From positions 25,855,578 to 25,919,577 of the forward strand of contig NW_004955417.1 of the NCBI RefSeq assembly GCF_000276665.1: a stretch of 64,000 bases of DNA, written 5' to 3'. The stretch comes from Chinchilla lanigera. Its lineage: Eukaryota; Chordata; Mammalia; Rodentia; Chinchillidae. Within the stretch, counting starts at the first letter, position 1. The number at the start of each line of letters is the position of its first letter. The notes under the pieces were generated by a model that ran no database searches, was not told where the DNA came from, and saw only the letters and a program-made list of their open reading frames with translations. Shown here one piece after another: positions 22,661 through 34,739 of this stretch. Position numbers and translations under genes: made by a program.

Positions 22661-25062
22661 AATCCTGACTTTTTCTATTATCCAAATGCCCTACAGGCTT
22701 GTGATATTGAATATAAGGGAAATAGAAATAATAAATGAGACCTAAATACATTCCTTATAGAATTTACTGACTTCTGCTTTATACACAAAGGACAGCACCT
22801 TTTAGGAAATAAGTACATTTCGAATCCCAAATAAAAATGTTTTAAATTCTTTTTTACTTGCCAGTTTGGATTTTGCCTGTACTTGGCGTTATCATTGTCA
22901 CTTATGCCTAATACTAGCAGAAACCAGAGCCTTTTAATTGACGAGGGTGGGAAATGTAATAAAAAGGCTTTTTAACACTGTGACATTACCAAGACCTCAG
23001 CATCTGTGTGAATAATTTACAGCTAATTTCACTTCTAAGACAGCTTCCTCTGTGTTACTGGTTAACAAATGCTGGATGCTGCGGAAGTGGATTGGAGAAT
23101 AAGTAGAACTATGACACTGGCTACTTGTGGAGATCGAATAATTTGCTCATTGCCTAATTTCTTTCTAATTGTTAATCCATTATTTTGAAAACCTCCTAAG
23201 GGTCTTTAAAATTGTCTGATTTTTTGTTTTTTACAAACCGTGTGTTGAATTATGCTGTGATGACTTCTGATTCTGAAGGTAAATTTTCAAGAAGATTAAT
23301 TTGAAGGTAGTTACATCTCAAAAATATTGTTATAGCATGTTTGTCTTTTGTGTGCATTCACTGCAGAGAGAGAGAGGGAGCAATTTTGAAAGCATCTTAA
23401 TAATTCTGGATTTTAATGACTTAATTATCTTAATGACATAAAAGTTAGGTAATTTTGGAATAATTTTCCTTTTCTCGGAGCTTTGAGAGAGTGCTAACCC
23501 TATTTTGTGGGAATTAAGACAGTAGTATAGAGTCTCATCTACTTAGTTTATACATTACTCTCCTTTCAAATCATTATGCATGAACTGCAGCCTGATGAGT
23601 GTGCCAGAACCGAATTATTTATCTATGTAGGTAGATTTCTTTTCTTACCATGTCTTTCTAAATGCAGTGTTGGGGGGCGGTAATTCTTTGTATAGTTAAC
23701 AGGCGATTTATTTGGGAAAGTTGCGTGTAATTCTTGATGTCAGGAAAGAACTGTGTGGCTCATTATCAGATGTATCTTCCATTCACATGAAAGTTGGAGG
23801 AGGAACCCCCTGGGCAGAGCCAGGAGTCTACGCGATCTCACTAAACGTCTGCCTGTGCCAGGAGCCATCCGCAAGGCCCTGTTAAAGCGCAAGCTTGACC
23901 CATCCGTCTGTACAGTGTGCCATTTAGAACGAACAAGCTGTAAGAGAAACTCAGAGAAAAATAGATGCTGAGAGGGAAGGTTTGACCTGAGAAATGGGAG
24001 ACAACAGGGAGGGGGACGGCTGAAATGCCGGACACTTAAAGAGGTCTCTCCGATTCAGTTACTCGTTTCAATAAACAGTCCTCAGAACGCCAGCGTCCCT
24101 GCAGTTTACTCAGGACTTGTTTTGGAATAGTTTAGAATATCAGAATTGTATTTTAGGATTCATGAATGGGCACATGCTTTACCTTTTATGTAATAATTTG
24201 AAATACTGTTCATAGTACCTTATATTATTTCCAATGGCAGAAGAGCAGTTTTCATTGCTAGTGTCCTAAGAGGGAAATACGTCAGCAAGTTTATTCTTGG
24301 TACTCGCGTACGCGCTCGCCTTTCTGTGTAGCATTTCCATCTGTCCTGAATGCAAAGTCCCTGGTACTTTACTCCGCTTCAGAGCCGTGTGAAAGCCAGT
24401 GTTGGGCAGTTCTCGCATTAACCTAGCGAGTTCTGAATGTCAGGACTGTGATGAGCTTCGTAAGAACGGTGGGTCCTGACCCAGGCAGAATAAGCGAGGG
24501 GATTATTCTGAACGCAGCGACCTCCTTCTCCCCACTGGGACCGGTCCCCGCAGGTTCGGGCGTGGAAGGGGTTGAGCGTGAAATTTTATGGACTTTCACC
24601 CGGGAGCAGTCTGACACATGAAGTCCACATGTGTCTCTTCCTGCTGAGATTAGAAAGTTGCTCCCACAGAAATTACACACCAGGCTCACTGCGTTGTCAG
24701 GCAGCCCAAGACCGGAGTCCCATCAGCATTATGGTGGGAAATAAAGACTTCTTTTGTTGTCAGAGTTTCAAGTTCACTCAAATTATCCCCCTGCCAAAAA
24801 GCTAACTTTAATTATTGCCTTGTTTCAATGAATAAATAGGAATGTACTTCACCCCCCCAAAAAGTAGAACTTTTAGAAATAATCTTACTTCCTGAACTTC
24901 CATTCCAGATCATTTTCTATTCTGATCTACCCATTTCCCAGAATAGTATTGTGTAATAAGTCATATCCTAATGTCAAAAGCTGGAGGTACAGAAAATAGA
25001 AGTGGCAAATCCCACAGACCTGCCCTTGCTGCCTTGGCCTCCTCGGGCTTCCTGGTGCACTG

Positions 25063-25080
25063 TGACCTTTGACCTTTGAC
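25063..25080 (-). promoter_or_regulatory. Possible DR1 nuclear-receptor site
   Basis: The plus strand reads TGACCTTTGACCTTTGAC. On the minus strand this is two perfect AGGTCA half-sites one base apart (DR1, the class bound by PPAR/RXR, HNF4 and COUP-TF), with a third partial half-site in the same register. It lies about 100 bases before MTBP exon E. Function is inferred from the motif only. Confidence 0.4.
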
Positions 25081-25176
25081 ACCAGGTTCAGAGAGAGGAA
25101 GTCAGATTGGTGTCTTTAGACTCTTTCTCTGTCACTAAATAAAGTTTAAATACTAACAAAAAACTTTTTATTTCAG

Positions 25177-25272
25177 GGACAAGACTTTTGTTTTGACACC
25201 AGAACTTAGTCCTGGGAAACTTCGGGTCTTACCTTTTGAGAAAGCCTCAGTGTGTCATTATCATGGAATTGA
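25177..25272 (+). CDS. MTBP: MTBP coding exon E
   Basis: The acceptor is TTTTTATTTCAG and the donor GTAAGTTT, both strong. It encodes [20 protein letters not shown] followed by [12 protein letters not shown]. The first base completes Gly from exon D and the last two bases GA join A of exon F to give Glu. The family pattern [13 protein letters not shown] and SVCHYHGIE is unchanged from human. The exon is 96 bases with ordinary base composition. Confidence 0.97.
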
Positions 25273-28200
25273 GTAAGTTTTTATTTATTTGTACTTTTCT
25301 GCTCATGATTCATGTAGCTCCTCTCATGAAAGTGTGAAAAGAGACTAATGAAATAACAGACATGGAGACAAAACCAAGGAGAAAGCGTATCAAAACCCTA
25401 AAAAACAACAGCAAAAAAAGTAGCACATATACAAATAAGTTGTCCTCCATTGAAGAAAATAGTTATTTGGTGCTTAGCAGTTTTACATCATGTAAAGCCC
25501 TCTTATCAGTTAGGAGATACTTTAGTCAGCATTATTTTGGCCCCCGCATTGCTAACGTGTATTTGCAGTATGGTTCACCTTAATGTTCTGGTCACTAATT
25601 GCACTGTAATTGCCTAGAAACTATATGAGATGGGATGTGTCCCTGTTTAACATGTAAATTATGTATACTTCTTTACAGGATTTTAATTGGCCGTTTTAGG
25701 GATTCTCTTGCTAAATGGTGTTAGCAGTTTCAGGGGTCAAGTGCTTACCTGCCATTTTCACAGGGGCAGGAAATGGAAGTTGCTGCTGATATATTTTACA
25801 GTGGAATTTTACCTTCCTGGTGATTCATTTTGCAAAATTTTTCACATTCTGAAAGTAAGCCATTATTTTTATACTAATTTTCCATAAATTAAAATAGTAC
25901 AAGGCTTGATTCTTCATAAAGGTTCAGATTGTAGGAAGAGGAAGTAGCATGCTTCTTTTTGAATAAGTACTGCTGTTTTGTTTTGTAACCTGTCTATTAT
26001 ATTGCATGAGACTAAATTGAGAACTTATGAAGATCATTGTTTCCTAGCAGAGTGGTCGATGGTCGATGTCTGTGTTATTTATTTTGCCATTTTGTTGTCA
26101 GCTATTTCTGTTATCTTCATGTAGCCTTTCTCTGCCCTTTTTATTTTACTACAAACCTCTTGCTTAAACATCACAGAAAAGTTTGTAACAAGAACAAAGT
26201 CTTTGTTGCTGCTAGTGTCCAGGCTCGGTTTTCAGAAAAACCTTTTTTATTTGGTTTTCGTTTCCCCGCCAGCACTTCTCTTTTCTAGAAGCTATCCTTC
26301 TGTTGGTGTTTTTTAGTGTCTTCCTGTAAGATATCACTGATTCTGCTATGGAAAATGAAAACTTTGTTCCCCATATTCTCAATTTCATTTTCTCTTCACT
26401 TCTAAAACTATATTTAAAACTTCTTTTTCATATTCCGTGACCTGTGAAACAGTATATCCTTCATTTTGTGCAATACTTTTAGCGTTTCCTAATTTATTCT
26501 ATCTTTAAAAAGAGCACTTTTTAAGGTATTTTGCATAAAAGTTGAATCTGAAAGTTAAAACCAGGAAACACTGTTTATATAGGAGAAAAACATATTCTTT
26601 GCTGTGGGGACGAAAAACTTACCCCAGGACAAATGTCTTTTTTGCTTCTTTGGTCCCATAAACTCCTCCAAGCACTGATTGGAATAAAATGAGCTCTGAT
26701 AATTCCATCTTCACAGCTGGCTGAGGTGCCTGTCACGTAACTGTACTTTAGGTTATGTTTCCCCAAATACTGTAATTTAGGGTCTGTTCATCCTGAGTGT
26801 CATCCCCCTAGTTTTCTTTCCTTGTCTTTAGTTCACCATTGAAAAATTTCAATGGAATCCATAAGTTTATGGAACTTGTAAAAGATATGTCATCTTTGAC
26901 ATTCACTTTTAAAATATGAAATGAAGTTGTAGTTGAGGGTTCTTTCCTGGAGGGCCTAATTTATTTGTCCCTCTGAACACGTGCCCGGCAAGAGACTCCT
27001 TCATACTGGAGGTGTCGGCTGTCTGTCCTCTGCTCTGTCCTTCCTACCTCCAAGATCAAGTGTGCACGCATGGATCTGGCTGAACTTGGTTTTCTTTCCT
27101 ATAAATGTATGCTCCCTGAACAAGGGACACTGGGACAGGAAAAGCAAAGTTGCAGGGAGGCAGCGCTGCTATTCCAGACGTGTTTTTTCCTAGAAGATTT
27201 GGGTGTGTATAGCGACGGCCTGTTTATGTTCAGCGTAATGGGGTAGAAACCAACATTCAAAGGAAATATTAAAGGAAATACAAAACCCGCAGAGAAAACC
27301 ATTTCTTCTTATGTTGCCCTGTGCCTTGGAAGCCCCCAAGCCCCTCCCCTCCTCTGACAGAAAGGACCGTTTGGAAACAAATACGTTAACTGCTTAGGTG
27401 CAAATTGGTGTTTCTTAATTAAGGTCGAGTGCAGTCCAGGCACCGTTGGCTTGTTTCTTTCGTGTGTTCCCCTTCCTGGAAGGTAAGGGCCCCTGAGGGG
27501 AAAGTGTGTTTTCCACACAGCAGGTGAACCTCTGCTGTCATGGCGTGGCAGTCACACTGTCACACCCGGCCTCTCCTCTGGCTTTGAAAATTTTCTTTCA
27601 TCTATTCCAGACGATTTGGCAGTTTTCCCCTGAATTCATTGCTGTTGCCGGCTACGCGATAGTCTTTTATCTGTCTTTTTAGTTACAAAGCAAAAATAGC
27701 TTTGTTATCTTAGGGGCATTCTTCTCTGTTAGGACCCATAAAACTTGGGTTATTGTTTTATAAGAAAATATGGGATTGTAATCATTCATCCTGCGATAAA
27801 TATTTAACTAAAATCAAATGTATGCCATTACTCTGTTTCTTTTCTTTTCTAATTTACAAAGAACCTTTTGTTTCTGTGACAAATCATAGTATAATCATTT
27901 TAAGGGCAATTAAAGTGAACTCGTACAGCATAGATAATTGGGTTGAGGGGATGATATAAGAACAGCTGTGGTCAAGAGACAACTGGAAGAAAAATGTCTG
28001 CACTGTAGAAACAGAATGTTAAGGTAGAAAAAAACATTCTTACAATGAAAATGTGCATCTTTTCCCCCCAAATTCCCTGTGTTCACACCAATCAGGCATC
28101 ACATTACCTCTTGCCTGGAACTTTCTAAAAATTCATAGCTCTTAATTTTACTCTAGTATTTGTCATTTGCCTAGGATAGAAGTAAAACTCACAGACACAC

Positions 28201-30158
28201 TTGTAGTTGCTGATTTTTAATGAAATACATTTTATTAAACAACATATTAAAGAAAGAATATTAGCGAATTGAGGGACCTAAGTTCTAGTCCCTGATGTGC
28301 CACCAATTAACATTCTCACTGAAGCGTCAGTTTTCTCACCAATTACAGTAAACTCTTAGCTTAGATTGGAGATGTTTTTAATCCTGGCCCACATTAGCAT
28401 CGCCTAAGCACACGTCTCAGTTGTGTGTATTTAAGATGCATGTATCACATGATGTTTTGATAAGCATACATAACGAAATGACTCCTGTAGTCAAAAAATT
28501 AACACAGCCATAGTCTTACATAGTTGCTTTTAAAAAATGCCAGTGACTAGTTCCCACCACAGACCAATTCAATGAGAAACTTTTGACATGGAGTGGGTCC
28601 TGGGGCGATTCTAATATTCAGCCTTATGTTGACCACTGCTGGTCACCAGATGACCGTAAACCTTTTTTTTTTTTTGTCTTTTTGAAACAGGGTCTCTCTA
28701 TGCAGTTTAGGCTGGGCTTGAGCTCACTTTGTAGCCCAAGCTGGTCTCGAACTCGCAACGATCCTCCTGCCTCAGCCTCCCAAGTGCTGAGATTACAGGC
28801 CTGCACCACCACGCCTGGCTTTTTGGTTTTTTTTTTGTTGGTTTTTTTGATATCGGGAATCGAACTCACGACCTTGCACTTACCAGGCAGGCACTGTGCA
28901 ACCCTAACCTTACAGAAGACAGTGTACTAAATCAGGCTCTGAAGTCACCGAGCTGGGTTTAAATTCTCACTCTGGTGTATATTTTTAGCACGCTCTGAGA
29001 TGTGCTGTGGCAGAAAATAAATCTAATACTGATGGTGATAGTAATGGCAGTATAGATTTATTGCCTGTTTCGCGCCCATGCCCCAGCCACTGATCCTAAA
29101 TGTTCCTATGTACCATTCAAGCAATCCTCCCAATAGTTCTTTCAGATAAGGGCATAAGTACTATAAATCTCACGCTGCAGTCAGGCAAAAGAAGCATAGT
29201 TCACACGGCTAGGAAGTAGATGAGCCCGGATTTAAGTCCAGGGATTTACTAGCCTGAATTAGATATCGTAGTCTGGCTTCTTCGAAATCCAGTATCTAAG
29301 TGGCACGTTGGAAAGATAAAGTTTTTAAAACCTCCACCAAGCAGTCAGCTGTTTGGATAATGATCCACTCCTTGGAAGCTGAATCCCAGAAATCTGATTT
29401 GAGGGGCCATGTTGGAATTTTACAGGTGAAAAAGGACAGTCACAGTGACAGGGATTAATTTTCCAGCCCTTCCTGTGCGTGAGACCGTGCACAGCTCCCC
29501 TTTGTGCTGGAGGAGAGGAAAGGGAGGAAAGGGAAGACCTCGGCGAGGCCGTGTTTCTCAGGCGTGATTTCTCCCATATGCTTATTGGTTGTGCGTAGCA
29601 ACCATGGGATTGCTTTGAACCTAGAAGCGAGCATGTGCTGGGCTAACGTTTCATTGATTCCTGAATCCGATTTAGCTGGGAACCGGATCTCCAGACAGCC
29701 AGAGGTTTGAGGGAAAACCTGTCAGTCAGATGAGGATTTAGCCTTAGCAGAAGTGAGGATGCTCAGAGCTGCGTGGAGAGCAGTGTAGGATGCTTTTATA
29801 CACACTTCATCTCTTGAAAACGAACTCGCTGTTTTTAACGGAAGTCCTCCTTTCACCTTGGTATAGATCAGCGGTGCTGGGAAGCCTGCGGGTCCTAGCG
29901 TTTTAGGAGGTGTTAATAACAGCAGCAGTATTATTTCGGAAGTACGCCTTGGGCGCACTCAGTCTGTTCCCCAGAAACACGGCGGAGGAGAAGTCAGATT
30001 GTGCTTTACACTCTGAAGCCCTCGCGCTGTCCGGAGCGCGGAGCCTGCGGGCGGCCGTCGCCCGGGTCTGCGCGTGGGCGGCGCTCGGGAGGGCCTGGAG
30101 CCGGCTCGCCCGTGTTCTCCTACATGCGCTCATTTGCACCATCTTTGGCCTCGTCTAG
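25273..30158 (+). other. MTBP: MTBP intron between exons E and F
   Basis: The intron is mostly AT-rich and low in SINEs, with one ID-plus-B1 pair at 28660-28912. From about 29920 to the exon it turns sharply GC/CpG-rich. No other coding sequence was recognised. Confidence 0.7.
28660..28912 (-). repeat. ID and B1 SINEs joined in tandem
   Basis: Reading the minus strand, a 5'-truncated ID (GCCTGCCTGGTAAGTGCAAG, GTCGTGAGTTCGATTCCCG) is followed by an A-rich spacer and a full B1 (GCCAGGCGTGGTGGTGCAGG to CAAAAAG tail). The order ID then B1 is the reverse of the composites elsewhere, so it probably reflects a B1 landing in an ID tail. Confidence 0.85.
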
Positions 30159-30422
30159 ATATTGCCTGGACGACCGGAAGGCTTTAGAGAGAGACGGGGG
30201 ATTTTCAGAACTGCAGTCTCGGCTCATTCGGTACGAAACGCACACGACCTGCACCAGGGACGGACTCCCCGGGCCCGCCGTGCTGAGCCCGGCGCCGTCG
30301 CCTGCGGTTCTGGAGCCCGGGAGCGGGCCCGACGGGGAGGCGCTGCAGAGCGAGCTCGGAACCGAAGCGGCCCGCCTGAAGCGGAGGTCCAGGGGCCAGA
30401 GCTGCCCCCGTCCCCCCAAAAG
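30159..30422 (+). CDS. MTBP: MTBP coding exon F (GC-rich)
   Basis: The acceptor is TGGCCTCGTCTAG and the donor GTGACGCA. The 264-base exon starts [20 protein letters not shown] and [15 protein letters not shown], near identical to human, then diverges in a Pro/Ala/Gly-rich part ([20 protein letters not shown]). It returns to [18 protein letters not shown], a basic cluster that could serve in nuclear import. The divergent half is strongly GC/CpG-rich, as is the intron on both sides. Phase is consistent: A completes Glu, and AG joins G of exon G to give Arg. Confidence 0.96.
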
Positions 30423-32004
30423 GTGACGCACCGGGTTCCAAAAATTGCCTCTTGGCAGAAAGCACTTTGGGGCGGGGGCGTTCTCCCAGGTCGTCTTACC
30501 TAGTTCAAGTTCCTTCTGCATAGCTTTACGTTGATTCCTTCAGGATAGGAAGTCTGTGTGTATCGTGAGCAGTGGGCCATGTTGCTTAGGCCTTAGGACA
30601 GGAAGTGACGTGGAACCAAACATGCCCCTTGCTCTGTGCTGGCGAACTGTCCCCAGCACCCCGATCGTGGGGTCCAAGCGGAGGTGTCCCCCGGGGGCCG
30701 GGCCCAGCCCAGGCTGCCCCGTGAAGAGGGAGCCCACGCGGAAGTTCTCCTGCTGGCCCTGTCTTCCCCTGCCTCAGCTTCCTGCCTGCACTGGCACCGT
30801 TGGAAACCCACTGGGTGCGTGGAAAATGTAATTTTCAAGCCAGTACATCCTGCGACGCTTTTTAGATACATCTTTTGCTCACTAAATAAAATCTCCAAAT
30901 ACTTGCTCAGAGGTTAGAAGTTTATGAAATACACACTGCAGTTTCTATCAAATTCCTATATCTTTACCACTATCAAATTTAGGTTCTTGGCATCTGAACC
31001 AAGCCTTAAGTTTTTACTGTATGTAAACCTTCAAAAATCCACAAAATGAAAGTGAAACTTTCGCATCTTTGCTGAACACATAAAAATAGTAGAAGACTAT
31101 TTCTCTGATATGGAATAACTAAATGATTTTTATGAGAACTTTATAAGCTCCTGGTACTTTTTACTTCTGATAAAGGTAGACAGCAAAGGCATTAACACTG
31201 GTATACTATATTTTGTAACTATATTGTAGTTTCTGAACTGTGACTGATAAAAAGATTTTTTTCTTTTTATCAGAGAAAGAGAAAGTGCGCAGTGAGGTCC
31301 AGATTAGCTGAAGAGCTGGAGGGAACTCTCTCTCACAAGAGGAAACCTTGAGTCTTTGGGAGCAAAGTGTGAACATTTTAGAACCGTGGAAGCAACAGCA
31401 AATTTTACAGTGTTATTTGTGCTTTTCTAAACATTGTTTTTTATTTTGCATGGGCAGTTAGTGGCATAGGTACCATAAGAGGCAGGTTGGGGTTTCTTTA
31501 TTAAAATTCTGTCTTTGAATTTAGGCATTGTAGCACATGCCTGTAGTCTCAGCACACAGGAGGCTGAGGCAGGAGCATCGCCATGTGTTCGAGGCCAGCC
31601 TGGGCTCCATAGTGAGTTCAAGGCCAGCCTAAACTACATAGCGAGACCCCCTCTCAAAAAAAAAGTCGCAGTAGAAAAGTATAAGTACTTGAAGATGAAC
31701 ACTGAGTGTGGACAGAGCACCACCTCGAGTGCCATGGCTGAGGATGAGGAGTTTAAACGGCGCCGGGAGCCGTTAGGAATACTGCTCATTGCTTCCCTCA
31801 GCGGAAATCCTCGTCTGCTGAGCAGTCTCCTGTTGTACTCACTCTCTATTTGAAGAACTAAAGGACCAACTTTACAAAACATCGTTGATTGCTTCTTCAA
31901 GGCAGAGTAGCAAGAGGCTTTGCCCTTCCTGAGTGTGTGTCTGGGTGCAGTTGTCACATCTGTGGACTCACGGGGCGCACGCCCTCGATTTCCCCTCGTC
32001 CTAG
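30423..32004 (+). other. MTBP: MTBP intron between exons F and G
   Basis: The GC-rich character fades by about 30830, then AT-rich sequence follows with a B1 at 31523-31667. GC-rich sequence returns around 31960, just before exon G. Confidence 0.7.
31523..31667 (+). repeat. B1-like SINE
   Basis: The copy runs from AGGCATTGTAGCACATGCCT through GGAGGCTGAGGCAGGAGCAT and CAAGGCCAGCCTAAACTACA to GCGAGACCCCCTCTC and an A-tail. Confidence 0.9.
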
Positions 32005-32248
32005 GCCCGTGAAATCGGACAGCTCAGATTCGCTTCCGCTGCAGCCACGCGGCAGCAGTCGGCGTCCTGCGGTGACGTCAGGGAAACCACAGCCGAAGCA
32101 GCCGTCAGCCGTGACGCACCCTGCGGTTCCAGTTCCTGGCGGCGAAGCCCCGGAAGTCGTGAGAAGGGGCGGTTCTGGTCAGAGCAGCACGCGCCAATCG
32201 AAACCATCGAGGCGCACGAAGGAGTCAAGGTCCCAGAAGCACACTCGG
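32005..32248 (+). CDS. MTBP: MTBP coding exon G (GC-rich)
   Basis: The acceptor is CCCCTCGTCCTAG and the donor GTACTGAC. It encodes PVKSDSSDSLPLQPRGSSRR, a Pro/Gly/Arg-rich middle, and ends SRRTKESRSQKHTR. The two ends match human (VKSESSES and KESRSQKHTR) while the middle is poorly conserved and probably disordered. The many Ser and basic residues fit a phosphorylated linker before the C-terminal domain, which is an inference. A CRE-like TGACGTCA palindrome lies inside the coding sequence at 32073-32080. The exon is 244 bases and ends in phase 0. Confidence 0.95.
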
Positions 32249-32463
32249 GTACTGACTTCCTCACCTTCCTGTTCTCCATGAAGAAATCCCGTCATGTGAA
32301 CCTTGTAAAGTGTGTCTAAAGATTGTAGGAGTGAAAAGAAATAATGTCTCGAATTTAAAACCACTCAGAATTAGGATGATGGGCAAAGTGAGTAGGGGGA
32401 TAAATGAAACAAAATCAGCCAGAAATGGATCGTCCTTCAAACTAGGTGGCAGATATGTAAGGT

Positions 32464-32660
32464 AGGAATTAGCTGGTTGTGGTGGCAAACACCTGTGATC
32501 CCTGCACTCTGGGAGGCTGAGGCAGGAGGATCCCAAATTTGAGCCCAGCCTAGGCAACTTAGCAACTCACAGAGACTCTGTCTCAAAGTAAAATATACCA
32601 AAAGGGCTGGGGATATACCAATGTGAAGGGTCTGGGCCCAGTCCCCAATAATGAGAAACT
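32464..32660 (+). repeat. B1-ID composite SINE
   Basis: The B1 part (GTGGTGGCAAACACCTGTGA, GGCTGAGGCAGGAGGATCCC) is followed by an ID remnant (GGGCTGGGGATATACCAATG to CCCAGTCCCCAATAATG) with several deletions. Confidence 0.85.
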
Positions 32661-32711
32661 AACAAAAAGGACACTTTGCTTGAAATTTTCCACAGTAAAA
32701 AATAAACACAC

Positions 32712-32763
32712 ACCTACATATCCCTGTTGTGTACAACACCTGCATATCCCTGTTGTGTACAAC
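32712..32763. repeat. Two-copy 26-bp tandem repeat
   Basis: The unit, ACCTACATATCCCTG plus a GTTGTGTACAAC end, occurs twice in a row with one difference (A or G at the fifth base). Its last 12 bases are close to palindromic. Confidence 0.9.
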
Positions 32764-32980
32764 CGTCGCACTCAGATTTCAGTTCAGAACTCCCGGCTTC
32801 AGTTCCTTTCTCGGGAACTCCAGCCAGTCCCTGCTGACGTGCTAACCCTGCTGTCCTCATGCGCTTGCTGTCTTGCACGGCTGACAGTGGAGCTCACAGC
32901 TCAGTCACAGTGAGCTCCCGCGGAAATGCTCGTCCTTCTCCGAGAGGCCTCACTGCTCTCCTGTGCTTGTTCTGTTTAAG

Positions 32981-33094
32981 ATGCTGAGGGAGGTGGTGGT
33001 CGAGTCCCTGAGGAAGCATCGTATCACGGAGGCCCACGAGTGCTTCCCTGCGTGCAGCCAGCGGCTCTTTGAGATCTCCAAGTGCTACCTGAAG
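32981..33094 (+). CDS. MTBP: MTBP coding exon H
   Basis: The acceptor is TTCTGTTTAAG and the donor GTCGGTGT, a weak match to the usual GTRAGT. The exon is 114 bases in phase 0 at both ends and encodes [20 protein letters not shown] and then [18 protein letters not shown]. It opens the conserved C-terminal domain of MTBP, reported to bind DNA and needed for replication function. The leading Met is internal: exon G ends at a codon boundary just before it. Confidence 0.96.
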
Positions 33095-33298
33095 GTCGGT
33101 GTCTCCCCATCAGTGGCAACGTTTCTTCTCTGTCTGATGTCCCATTTCATGAGAACATGTTTTATGCTGTTTTTTATGCTAGAAATTGTTGCTAGATTTT
33201 TGTAAATGGAGATAGAAAAATAATGCAAAAATACTTATATTTAGTTTAGTCCTCCTATAAAATTACTTTTTTAAAAATTTTAATAAAATTTTATTGGA

Positions 33299-33385
33299 GG
33301 GGCTGGGGATTTAGCTCAGTGGCACAGCTGCCTGGCAAGCACAAGGTTGTGAGTTTGATTCCTGGTACCGGAAAAAAAAAAAAAA
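33299..33385 (+). repeat. ID-type SINE with TSD
   Basis: The body runs GGGGCTGGGGATTTAGCTCA to GATTCCTGGTACCGG followed by an A-tail. The duplication TTTATTGGA occurs at 33290-33298 and 33386-33394. Confidence 0.92.
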
Positions 33386-34739
33386 TTTATTGGAAAGGAA
33401 AAAAACAATAAAAATGATACAGGACTTCAAAACATGATAATAAGAGATTAACAATGGTTAAAGTATTTTTTGTTTTCTTCAGAGTACTTGCTCAGATTAT
33501 AAAATATAGGCATGAAAAATTGATCAAACAATATAAGCACAAACTGTTCCTTTCAATGAACTAATAGAAATTAGTAGTATAATTATCTTAGCTATCTTGT
33601 ATATATATATATATTTTTTTCCTTCCTTCTTTTCTCCTTTCCCCCGTCCCAGTTGTTCTTCCCTTTCACAATGTCTGTTGTACATTTTGGATCTTGTTTA
33701 TTCTTTCCGTTTCTTACACTAGGGAGACAATATGCTGTTTACACACGCAAGTCTGATTTATTTCATGAAGTTACGTTTTAACTAATCCTCAGTGTTTCCC
33801 CTCACAAGTCTTACCACTTCAGTTGGAGCTTCAAACATCAATAATTAATTAGTTTAATTGACAATTGTATTATTATATAGAGTGAAAAAGCTACTGGATG
33901 CTATGAAAATGCCCAGTTTCCGTTTGGGGACCCACCATTAGTTACGACACTGGATAGGGTAGCCACTCAAAAGACAGTTTCCTAAAACTTAGATGGTGTC
34001 AGACTGTCTCCGTCTTGAGTTCCTGACTTGAAGGACAGCTACATGTAGGTTTCTGGTTAAAACTGCACAGTAAGCACATGCGCACAACTCCCTTTGTGTG
34101 TCAGATTTCTCAGGCCAAACAGTACCACAACAAAGACCATGGGGAGGGGGAAGAAAAAGCAGGGGAATGTGTTTCGTTGAACAAGTACGCAGAAGCGTAA
34201 CTACAAGGAGCACAGCCTAAGCACCAGCCGGAGTGCCTGGGAGACCCAGCTGGTCACCAGGTCAGCCAGCAGCGTCTCCAAGGCGCTCAGGAGTCAGAGA
34301 AGCAGGGATGGACGAGGTGCTGGCTGGAATTGGGAGGAAGTCAGTAAAGCTCTGCCACATGCGCGGGGCCTGCAGTGTGCTCTGCACCCTCTCCCACTCG
34401 GGCACTGCGAGGCCTGCTGCTCAGGACGCTCTCCCCACCTCCGCGGCAGGGCGGGAAATTGTCACGGGGACATAAAGCCTGCAGTGCACAGGCCAACTGG
34501 CCACCGGGTCACCCAGCCTTGTGACAAGCTCTGCACAGAGAAGGCCTCCGAAGTTCGAGTGTCGCTCTTTGAAGCCAGCCAGGGAGGGGCAGGCTCCGCA
34601 GAAAGCTGCCCCAACACCTGATGCGAGGCACCAAGGAGCGAGAAGGCTGGAGGACAGGACATGGAGGAGCACACTGGAGCAAGTGCAGTCCTCTTACACA
34701 GACGTTAACTGTGTCCGTACAACTAGGACAGGGCGTTGC

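Larger units (their letters stand above)
22308..25176 (+). other. MTBP: MTBP intron between exons D and E
   Basis: A B1-ID composite occupies 22450-22660. The region from 22700 to 23740 is AT-rich with no recognisable element. At 25063-25075 there is a tandem nuclear-receptor half-site, described separately. No further exon was found. Confidence 0.7.
32249..32980 (+). other. MTBP: MTBP intron between exons G and H
   Basis: A diverged B1-ID composite lies at 32464-32660 and a 26-base tandem repeat at 32712-32763. Nothing else is recognisable. Confidence 0.75.

Noticed and set aside
29903..30142. Open frames of about 80 codons on both strands upstream of exon F
   Set aside because: Both strands are open because of GC-rich composition. 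The plus-strand reading does not join exon F in frame through a splice-free path, since the acceptor TCTAG separates them.
32073..32080. CRE-like TGACGTCA palindrome as a promoter element
   Set aside because: It lies in coding exon G in a CpG-rich area. Chance occurrence is likely, and there is no other promoter sign.
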